A DNA stretch of 17,500 bases. It comes from Halocaridina rubra (lineage: Eukaryota; Arthropoda; Malacostraca; Decapoda; Atyidae). The notes beneath the pieces are model-generated. The model saw only the letters and a list, made by a program, of their open reading frames with translations. It did no database searches and was not told the DNA's origin. Position numbers and translations under genes: made by a program. The DNA is taken from positions 10,001 to 27,500 of the forward strand of contig JAXCGZ010004212.1 in the NCBI GenBank assembly GCA_037179515.1, given 5' to 3'. This document shows, one piece after another, positions 9,851-17,500 of the stretch. The number at the start of each line of letters is the position of its first letter. Positions within the stretch are counted from its first letter, which is position 1.

Positions 9851-9983
9851 CTTTTCCAAAGCCTTAAGGACCTTGTCTGGCATATGATCTTGGATCATAC
9901 AAGGTGACACAAGGACTTCGTCAAAATCCTTATTGTCTCGCCACACAGCTTGGTAAACTGGTTGAGGTGTTCTCATCCACCTT
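9851..9983 (-). CDS. Diacylglycerol lipase (DAGL) exon, end of lipase domain
   Basis: The minus-strand acceptor TTCTTTCTTCTTTCAG (AG at 9985-9984) precedes an exon of 133 bp that ends ALEK before donor GTAACT. It opens with one base completing a Gln codon from the previous exon, then RWMRTPQPVYQAVW, DNKDFDEVLVSP, MIQDHMPDKVLKALEK. This is the conserved block after the catalytic His in DAGL-alpha and -beta (WGDNKxFxEVxISPxMLxxHxP). DHMPD is closer to DAGL-beta and VYQAVW-DNKDFDEVLVSP to the insect DAGL inaE type. It ends in phase 0. The open frame continues on both sides into intron, and those extensions are not coding. Confidence 0.95.
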
Positions 9984-12900
9984 CTGAAAGAAGAAAGAAT
10001 ATCAAGATCCACACATACCTCATATACTCCTCTTAGCTCCTTGGGGATGAAGGGTTGCCACATTTTCCCCCGTACATCCCAGCTTGGGTTGCCATTTTAC
10101 AAATTACATATTTTTAAGGCATAGTTAGAGCTGCTGAGATGATTTCCAATAATATATACAGACACTCCCCAACTTATGAAAGAGTTAGGTTCCAGAAGAC
10201 CGTTCGTAAGTTGTGTTCAGGTAAAAAAAAAATATATAAAGCACTGTGCAGTACAGTACTGTACAGCACTTAGGCTAAAGGCACTTAACTACTACATAAA
10301 ATGTAAGCATACAGTATTAACGAATTTTAATAGTAATAATAATGTAATAATACAGTAGAGTACAGTAATACATATATTAATACATGGGTAGATAATGGGT
10401 AAGTTTCTGTTCATATCTGTGAATGTTCGTAAGTAGGGGAGCTTCTGTATTATATTTTTTATATAGCAAAAATATTTCAGTGAAGCATTCAGGGTAAAAG
10501 AGAGGTGGTAGCATGTCATCATCATACCAGTTCATCCTCACCTCTTCAAGCAACTCTTTGCTCTTTGGCAAGAAAAGAAAATTCTGGAAGGATGGAACTT
10601 CCAGCCCTTTGCTGCTCTATCCTTTTACGGAAACTCTTGAGGCAAATTAGTCATTGAGGAGCAAGCTGACTTATCTAGCAGGGAACACTTAAGCAGTAAT
10701 TTTCTATGTTTACAGGAAAACGCTTTTAAATTTCAAAACTACAATACATAATACAAGAAAGAAGATATAACTACATATCCAAACTGCTTAAAACATACTT
10801 TTATCATAAATAATAATCTAGCTTACTTCTAAAATCCAGATATCAACAATAACATTTATAAAACTATATCACTGTATTAGGCTTTAGTTATATAACCATC
10901 AAATTTATTTAGCTGCTACAGTAACACAATACTGAAATGAATTTAACTTGCCAACACTGAAAAATTATTTAGGATCTATTCTTTCGTAGCTCTGTTGTAT
11001 TCAGAAATTATTCATTTTACTGGAATCTATTTGCGCATTAAGAATGATTATGCAGTTGAAGACTTTTATATAATATCACAATTGGTTTGTGCTTGACAGA
11101 AATTAAGAAGTCTGACGTATGACGGTCTTTTGAACATAATGTTTATGTGTGATGGTGTTTAAAGTTAGTTTGAGAAGCCATATTAAGACCATAACATATT
11201 ATAAGAAAACAGATATATATTTTGTGTGGAACATACATTGCATTCACGTGCACTAAATGTGCTTGACAGGTGTCCAAATTCACCAGTCAATATGTAAAGC
11301 CAATTATGAGTAACAGTTATTATGCATCCAATGCTTCGAGAATGAAAACAAACAAGAATAATACAAAATATTAGTGAGTGATATCTTATATGTCTCAACA
11401 AGCTAATTTTACCAAGCTTCTGCCAATATGTAATGCTGTATTGTTTTTCATACACAAGATTTTTAAAAAATCAGATTTATTTCTATTAATATCAAATCTG
11501 GTAAGAGGTGGCAATATGCAAGAAAAAGACATAAAAGTAACATACGAAAGGCATAAGAGTATATAGAAGAAATGAAGTACAGTCAAAGTTAAGAGTGCCT
11601 ATAAAGCTGAATATTTTAACATGCTTAGTGCATACAAAGTGACACAGCACTAAATGCTGGATTTACAAAAGAAATTACAGTAAACTCAATATAGTGACCT
11701 TTATAGCACTAATTCAAGCAACTCCATTCACTCTCAGGAGTTTTTGCCAAAATTATAACATCTTCAAAAAGAAAATGCAAAAAATGCTCTGTTTCATTAC
11801 ATTCATCAACTCACCTCCACCTGCTTTCATATTTCTGCCTGATGTTCCAAAGAAAAAAAAATGAAAAAATATATGTATGAAAGATGATGAGACACTAAGG
11901 TGACTATGAGCTATGGTATGCAATTAATACTAAAGAAAACTGTCATGATTTAAGCTGACATTAACAAAAATACATTGATAAGTGCTAAATCTTATCAATA
12001 TTAAAAGTTTTCTTAAAACAATTAAGCAATGTACACATTTGCAAGGGCCTGTTCCTATTTCAAAAAACCTAGTAAAGAACTGGAAAGCCCACATAATCTT
12101 TTGGCTCTAAATCTGAAAAGGCATAACAATCAGCACGGACAATCATATATAGATTTAACTCACTAAGTTACCCTAAGTTAGCACATGTGTACATGGCAGT
12201 AAATCTTAATATCATGCTAAAACAACGACTTATCACTGGAGGATGCAAAGGGAAGACAAAAATAATCTTCAAACCCAATTTTTTCAATAATGTTCATGCT
12301 TATTACTAAAGCTAAACTCTAAAGGGCATTAGTAACCATTCAGGTAAAAGGGCAATATATTATATGTATAAAAAAAGAGTAATTTCTAAACATTAATCTT
12401 CAATCATAACTAACTCAAGTCCAGTAAAATGAGTGTATGTGTAAGTAAAGCAATTCCACTAGATATAAAACAGAACAAAAATGGACATGAAGTTAAGCTA
12501 TAACTTGCTAAATATGACCCGCGAAAGTATATTTAAATTAATTAAAAACGAAAATTTGTCTAGACTAGTAACATACTCTACAGTCAATATTATCAACATA
12601 AATCTATATCCTATCTTTTATCACAAGAGATAAACGTAACATGACATCATAATGCCCTGTACATCCCTGCTTAATATATCAGTCGCTATATGATATAAAA
12701 ATCTTGAGAATAGAATATATTACCAGTCCTTTGCTTACCAATATCTTTCAATCAGCTCCTAAGTTACACAGGGAATACAACTGTGGAATTGTTCTCCCTA
12801 CTCAGCTAAGATACTCTTGTATTTTCTTAGCAAGTTATAAAAGCTATAGGAACATGTTTACATACAACACCAGGAAATTATTTAATATCATACACTCACC

Positions 12901-13859
12901 TCCAAAGGTGAGGATATTTATGCTGGTTCATATACTCGGTAGTCTAAGGACTACAGCGAAAAAAATGTTTGCTTTTATTTATACACCAGTTTTAAAAAGA
13001 TCGCAGTTGTTTATATATCAATTTATTCCAGTGGACACAAATTTTATGGGAGATCATATTTCCATTTTCCTTAACTCACAACTTACATTCTTTATTAATT
13101 CCCTTTTCTAGAACAAGGGTATAAAATACTGTAGATGACAACCTTAATAACTTTGATATGACAGCATTAATACTTTGGATGTTCAAAGGATACAATGTCT
13201 CCCACATAAGAGTTCCTGCTTACAACTCACTTTTATGATTCATACAGCTTCTCTTTGGAATATGCCAATTAGAGATAAGAAGGAAAGGATAGAGGCATTC
13301 CTTGTGCATAGCCTCTCTTACCTCAGCATACAGTGAATACACTATTAGATATGTTGACTCTATGGTGGATCAGAATCTTCATGAAATTAGAATTAAGTAG
13401 GGGCAAAATAAGACTGTCTTGTAACTCACTAGGATAAAAGATTCTAAAGTATTATATCACATTCTAAGTTAGTGGATATTGACAGCAAATCAGAGCCAAT
13501 CAAATATTAAAAGAAGACAAAAACACAGAACTGCGATAATTATTTCCTGAATGAAGTTCCTCTCTTTTCAGACCTATAGTATAATACCAACACAAAACAA
13601 TAATCTCCAATTAATTGGGGTCTGAAGAGACCCTCAATTTTTCTTCAATTTAGTTAAAATACACAAATTCAGTTGGAAAATAAGGATGACCTGATGTGCT
13701 TTTCAATGACATTTCAACTGCTAACATGGATGATTGTCATCTCATTGTGAAAATAAATTTATTCATTTTAAACAAGTGATCTGTTTGTAAACTCAAATCG
13801 TATACATAAAATACAGTTCATAAGAAGAGTATTAAAAATAAGACTGAAAAATCACTTAC
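9984..13859 (-). other. DAGL intron carrying a MITE
   Basis: Bounded by donor GTAAGT (13859-13854) and acceptor AG (9985-9984) on the minus strand. Apart from the MITE at 10159-10447 I see nothing supportable in 10450-13859: AT-rich sequence with chance frames, including an open 135-codon frame at 12704-13111 that has no recognisable motif and low-complexity composition. Confidence 0.8.
10159..10447. mobile_element. 289 bp MITE with terminal inverted repeats and TA duplication
   Basis: The left end begins CAGACACTCCCCAACTTATG and the right end, read inward on the minus strand, begins CAGAAGCTCCCCTACTTACG. The pair matches at about 16 of the first 20 bases. TA flanks both ends (10157-10158 and 10448-10449). 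The left arm also contains AGTTAGGTTCC and a GTTCGTAAGTTG that inversely repeats the tip, as in long Tigger/mariner-type termini. The inside holds a perfect 14 bp palindrome, GTACAGTACTGTAC (10251-10264). There is no transposase, so it is a non-autonomous element, probably mobilised by a TA-targeting (Tc1/mariner-Tigger) transposase. Confidence 0.82.
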
Positions 13860-14065
13860 TGCCTTTTGTTAGGATGATGACGTACTACATGAAGGATCCG
13901 ACCAGGTGGATAGAGGGGCTGATGAACAGTCAAAGCAATGGAAGAATCTGATGGATGTGCAGCATGATCCCTCATTGCTGCACGAGTTGTGGAAAATTCC
14001 TCAGCCTCTCCCCCACTATCCTCCCAATTACCACAGCAACGCACAGAGGAGGTGATCGTCTTCCA
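13860..14065 (-). CDS. Diacylglycerol lipase (DAGL) exon with catalytic His
   Basis: A 206 bp exon between acceptor ATATATTTCAG (AG at 14067-14066) and consensus donor GTAAGT (13859-13854). It opens in phase 0 with WKTITSSVRCC, passes through an acidic loop (NWEDSGGEAEEF), then HPSDSSIALT and PLYPPGRILHVVRHHP. The last block is the DAGL signature PLYPPGRIIHVVH. Its His at codon 13891-13889 corresponds to the catalytic His of the Ser-Asp-His triad (His650 in human DAGL-alpha). The preceding loop corresponds to the regulatory loop that caps the active site and is phosphorylated in mammals; here it is short. The exon ends with CA (phase 2), completed by A in the next exon to give Gln. The open frame's first ATG (14044) is internal. 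Confidence 0.96.
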
Positions 14066-14530
14066 CTGAAATATATTATTGAAGTTTTACTTTATGCATA
14101 TCTTGCATTAATACAGTAGCATTTTGTTCTCCACACAAAAAGGCTTATCCTGCTGAGCAAACAGTGTCGTCACAACTGTTGTAAAAGAATTATGGAAGCA
14201 GTTGTTCCAGTGAAATAAATATTGGAGAGGATCACCATCCTCCAAAAAAAATCGACGAGAGGATCACCAGCCTCCACTCCTCTACCCCTTTTAGTCAGTG
14301 TTTACAACAAGCAGAATATACAAAAATGGAATTCTCTCTTCCCAATCAGCATGGATATTTATTTAAGTCATCACAGTTTGCAGAATTCTTTCTCTCCCAC
14401 CACCAATTATAACTATAGGAATAGTGCATGTATATCTCTGTGTAACTTTACTTCCAAGGGATAGCTTCCCAAAGGAAAGAATTACTGAATGCTGTATTTA
14501 TTTCTCAGCATGAGATATGAGTGATTGAGT

Positions 14531-14616
14531 TGTGTCTTGGATCGTGGTAAGTGCATGCTCTTTGGCTCGGCCACCCCCCTTACAATGGGGGAATGGGGCT
14601 GCTGTATAAAGATACA
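14531..14616 (+). repeat. SINE-like dispersed repeat, copy 3
   Basis: Core TTTGGCTCGGCCACCCCCCT, then TACAATGGGGGAATGGGGCT and GTATAAAGATACAGG. It matches copies 1 and 2 in the core, and copy 2 in the following TATA-A-GTAC-like segment. It sits in the DAGL intron next to exon 14666-14807. Confidence 0.65.
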
Positions 14617-14665
14617 GGCAAAATTATATAAAAAAATTACATATAAAACATACTGTCTAATATAC

Positions 14666-14807
14666 CTTAGGGTCCCGTGATCTCTGTATAGCATTAATCA
14701 AATCCGCCCTCATTGTTTCCATCTGGTTAAGTCCTATGCGAGGTACCACATCCTTTCCAACAACTACAGATGTGATGAAAGCTCTGGTGTACTCAACTGC
14801 TGGCATG
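14666..14807 (-). CDS. Diacylglycerol lipase (DAGL) exon with catalytic Asp
   Basis: A 142 bp exon from acceptor TTCTCTATAATAG (AG at 14809-14808) to donor GTATAT (14665-14660, weaker than consensus). Its first base completes a Ser codon begun in the previous exon (AG+C). Then it reads MPAVEYTRAFITSVVVGKDV, followed by VPRIGLNQMETMRADLINAI and QRSRDPK. GKDVVPRIGL is the family GKDLVPRIGL motif. The Asp at codon 14752-14750 corresponds to the second member of the triad (Asp524 in human DAGL-alpha). It ends in phase 0 at PK, and the next exon begins W, giving the conserved PKW junction with no room for a missing exon. Confidence 0.96.
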
Positions 14808-15199
14808 CTATTATAGAGAAGAAAACATCAAAACAGACTATGAAACAGAACTGGTGAGGAATAAGTTACTCTCTAAACCTTTTTAACATCAACTGCTAGT
14901 TTCAGTGATATTCTTCCATATTGAAAAATTTAACTGTTTTCAAATATATTACATCTCGGAGCCAGAACAGTGGGCTCAACAATTACAAAAGATTCGAGGA
15001 TGCAGTTTTTCATAATGCCCACCCATCTACCCCTTCCCCCATCAACTGCTTTACATCACGAATATTGTATTGGGATATATACATTCCCAAGCCATTATTC
15101 CTCTTTGGTACCTCTTACAAAATGCAGAATAGGTAACAAGTAGTTGGATTTCTTTTGCTCTCAATACCAAGGTATCACTACAAACAATATATATTTTCT

Positions 15200-15256
15200 T
15201 TCTAAAGTAGTTTACTTTGACTCAGCCATCCCCTTACAAGGAGAAATATGGCTCTT
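15200..15256 (+). repeat. SINE-like dispersed repeat, copy 4 (3' part)
   Basis: Reads TTTGACTCAGCCATCCCCTT, then ACAAGGAGAAATATGGCTCT, and runs directly into an A-run and a (TA)n array. The core aligns with copies 1-3 with more substitutions. The 5' part is not recognisable. Confidence 0.55.
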
Positions 15257-15260
15257 AAAA

Positions 15261-15355
<95 letters not shown>
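15257..15355. repeat. A-run followed by (AT)n microsatellite
   Basis: About 13 A residues followed by about 43 AT units. It directly follows SINE-like copy 4, so the A-run may be that element's tail. Translated Ile-Tyr frames here are artefacts. Confidence 0.95.
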
Positions 15356-15357
<2 letters not shown>

Positions 15358-15450
15358 ATAATAATATTTTGCAAATTAAAAATCATTTCGAACCTGAGGA
15401 CAAAAAGCATGTATTGTATTTTATTAATTTCAAGTAGGACACTTGCTTAC

Positions 15451-15674
15451 CTCAATAAACCACCAGGAGGAGAATATGCAAAACAGCTTAAATTTGGATG
15501 GTCTTGTTTCAAGAGAATAGCTAAAATAGCTGCCGTCCCTGCTCCTAGGGAATGCCCAACCAGCACGATATCATATAGCTGTGTCCCACGAGTTGTATCA
15601 AAGGCAAATGCTCTGGACAATATGTTGTCATCTCTAAGTTTTCGACGGATGTACTCTGCTGCTGATACCATACC
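15451..15674 (-). CDS. Diacylglycerol lipase (DAGL) exon with nucleophile Ser
   Basis: DAGL hydrolyses sn-1 acyl chains of diacylglycerol at membranes to give 2-arachidonoylglycerol. This 224 bp exon lies between acceptor CTTATGCTTTAG (AG at 15676-15675) and donor GTAAGC (15450-15445). It reads GMVSAAEYIRRKL, LYDIVLVGHSLGAGTAAIL and CFAYSPPGGLL, all core DAGL blocks (GMVLSAEYIKKKL, VVGHSLGAGTAAIL, CFAYSPPGGLLS). GHSLG is the class 3 lipase nucleophile elbow, with Ser at codon 15551-15549. SPPGGLL is DAGL-alpha-like (beta has SPPRGL). It starts in phase 0 inside the HKGM motif, so an upstream exon must end at HK; I cannot find it before 17500. The exon ends in phase 2. The frame's ATG at 15671 is internal, not a start. 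Confidence 0.97.
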
Positions 15675-16599
15675 CTAAAGCATAAGAGATCCATGTAAAC
15701 ATTGAGAGTGCTCATATTAGGATAGCAAACAAAAATATCAAGTAAAAGGACTACATCCGAGTACCTCATAATAAGAGATGAGAAACTGAAAATATTATCA
15801 AATATGTACCAATCATTCATTTTAGTTTCAGTCAATGAAGTTTCAAGTCCAGTTTTGTTGAATTCTTTAAAATAGTTACTATTCTTATTAACTGTTTCTG
15901 AGCCGTTATACATAGTATATTAAATGTAAATATTCTTTGTAAAGGTGGTCATTCACAATAAATTACTATTTGGTGATACTGAAATACAACCTATGATCCA
16001 GCACATTAAGTTCTCTTCATGTCTCCTCTTATCATAAGAGAAAGCTACTTCAAATCTAATGATGTCCAATTATAATTGTATATTATTACCTTTGATTTCG
16101 ATAGGTAAATATTTGCCACTTAATGTCGTTCATATAAGTCTTAACAAAGTTCAATTGTTCTCTTTATTCAGTGCCTCTGATTTTTTCCACTCCATCTACA
16201 AATACAATTAACATTCACTCTCTAAGAAATAAAAATGCAGCCATAAGGTATTAAAGAGCCCACAACATTGTAAAGGTAAAAAATATTTCTATACCTTTCC
16301 CTAAAGAGTTTTAAGGTAGTATTGCAGACAGAAGGATAAGATTAAGAAGATAATACAAGACACAGGGGAAAACAGAGAGACCGATTGCATGATGGGTTCC
16401 CATATAACAAAACTTTAAATGGTTAATAGACAGGCTATTTAAACCTGGGAACTTTCAAATTTCAGTCTGTGAAAAAGTATAGATCTTATAAGTCTTTTGA
16501 TAAATATTCTACTCCGTTTATAATACAAACAGACTGAATGATATAAATTACAGTCCTATAATACAGTTCACAGTCATATTCTTACAATATCAAAAACCA

Positions 16600-17180
16600 T
16601 GACACCTGGACGTGAAGTGGCAGCATCTACAGAGTAGGTTCACCTGTGGAGTTGCAAATAAGTTGGAAAAGCGGCAAAAGAGGCTTAAGTGGCACTACCA
16701 AGTCCTGCCCCTCTAGAGGTACGAGAACCTGACAGTGGCTTCAGAAACCACATAGTTACCTCATCTCTCAACGCAACACATGCAACAAAACAATTTTCTA
16801 AACCGAGAAATTACTTGAGAAATCATTCAAGCCAGAGACACTGAGACCAATCCAGGACCCAACTATAACACCTGTCCAACATGCTCCACACATGTCACTT
16901 CGAGCCGACACACTATCAATTCAGTTTTCTTTAACTCGTGCAAAAACTGGACCTATTTCACATGTATTACACTTGTTAACATGAAGCACTACACATCACC
17001 TATTATAATCGAACACATTATGGAAGATTCCATTACTTGCAACTGCATATGCCATTAATGCTACATACCCTCCCTGAGAGCTCTGTTGGAAAGCCAAAGA
17101 TCAGCAGTGGACTTTCCTGGAGACTATGGGTCTGTTCGGCTAAGCAGCTTAGGAAAAAACAACAACAACAACTACTATAA
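16600..17180 (+). mobile_element. CR1/L2-like non-LTR retrotransposon relic with 2A-like motif
   Basis: A block less AT-rich than its flanks. One plus-strand frame (16603 onward) stays readable through four stops: FTCGVANKLEKRQKRLKWHY, then RDTETNPGP at 16834-16860, then a Cys-rich segment. D-x-E-x-NPGP is the 2A-like motif known from the N-terminal region of several APE-type non-LTR elements, where it precedes a PHD-like finger, as here. No RT follows: the block ends near 17180 in GGAAAAAACAACAACAACAAC-like sequence, the simple-repeat tail typical of such elements, suggesting internal deletion. It is antisense to DAGL. Confidence 0.65.
16819..17058 (+). pseudogene. 2A-like motif plus PHD-like finger (decayed ORF part)
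   Basis: Open between TGA (16816-16818) and TAA (17056-17058). After NPGP it reads YNTCPTCSTHVTSSRHTI, NSCKNWTYFTC and, at the end, ITCNCICH. This matches the C-x2-C ... C-x2-C-x-x-W-x-x-x-C ... C-x2-C plan of the finger found after the 2A site in CR1/L2-type elements. One expected Cys is Phe, and the usual His in the W-F-H block is Tyr, so zinc binding is probably lost. The residue before the motif is Arg where active 2A peptides usually have Gly. Confidence 0.6.
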
Positions 17181-17500
17181 TACCTATTGCATTTACATAT
17201 AACTAAAAGCAAATAGGTTTCATTTTCAGAAAAATTACTCTATACAGTATTACACATCTCATGAAGGAAAAGTGAAACTTTTAAAATGAGTGCCATGTGC
17301 TGAGACTGAAAAATTTCTTCTACTACATACTATATGTTGCATATTCTGTGCAAGTTCAAAAAGAACCCACTATCTGCAAGCAAAGTCATCCAATAATAAT
17401 TTAAATCGTCCAGACTAAACTCATATATTGCATATACTAACCACGACCAATTTAAAACACTCAGTCGCAAAAGCCAACCACTATATAATTCCTTTACCTA

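Larger units (their letters stand above)
15675..17500 (-). other. DAGL intron running to the window edge
   Basis: No exon encoding the preceding block (RGT...DLTxDAERLP...GHK) is visible on the minus strand, so the intron probably extends past 17500. 15675-16590 and 17181-17500 are AT-rich with nothing supportable. 16600-17180 holds a retrotransposon relic. Confidence 0.6.

Noticed and set aside
9761..10063. A single 100-residue protein spanning the DAGL exon
   Set aside because: Only the middle (9983-9851) is conserved; both ends run through clear splice sites into intron.
12704..13111. Open frame of 135 codons on the plus strand
   Set aside because: No motif, no family resemblance, AT-driven composition, and it lies inside a DAGL intron on the opposite strand.
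15409..15678. Plus-strand frame over the nucleophile exon
   Set aside because: It is antisense to the conserved GHSLG-containing DAGL exon.
16081..16110. Possible upstream DAGL exon ending at a minus-strand GTAATA donor
   Set aside because: The reading before the donor does not give the expected ...GHK end and is not protein-like.

Overview
This looks like one locus of an arthropod genome, most likely a crustacean: AT-rich, with long introns, very long (TA)n microsatellites, short TTAGG-type telomere-like motifs, and relics of non-LTR and Tigger-like transposons. No bacterial-type operon, CRISPR array, rRNA or tRNA gene is visible. The species cannot be fixed from sequence alone.

The one gene I recognise with confidence is on the minus strand: the 3' half of an sn-1-specific diacylglycerol lipase (DAGL, the enzyme that makes 2-arachidonoylglycerol). 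Four exons (15451-15674, 14666-14807, 13860-14065, 9851-9983) join in phase through canonical splice sites and carry the full Ser-Asp-His triad. A fifth exon at 2821-2973 joins in phase after a 6.9 kb intron and supplies a short C-terminus and stop codon. The membrane part and the first half of the lipase domain lie beyond position 17500.

The rest is mostly intron and repeats. The last DAGL intron (2974-9850) holds a 2.4 kb antisense relic of an RTE-like endonuclease/reverse transcriptase element (about 6300-8765). Intron 9984-13859 holds a complete 289 bp MITE with TA target duplications. The 5'-most intron (15675 to the window edge) holds a decayed non-LTR retrotransposon with a 2A-like DxExNPGP motif followed by a PHD-like finger. 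A short dispersed SINE-like repeat occurs at least four times.

The left end (1-2250) is a separate neighbourhood: a degenerate satellite of about 174 bp period (1-460), a decayed acidic IKEE-type coding fragment on the minus strand with a 107 bp tandem duplication (680-1190), a Tigger-like terminal repeat next to an 82-unit (TA)n array (1411-1655), and decayed plus-strand exon-like pieces (1107-1278 and 1697-2125) facing the DAGL gene tail to tail.

I found no convincing new functional system. The points most worth a second look are the unusually short Asp-His loop and short C-terminus of this DAGL, the four-copy SINE-like family, and the 2A-bearing retrotransposon relic.
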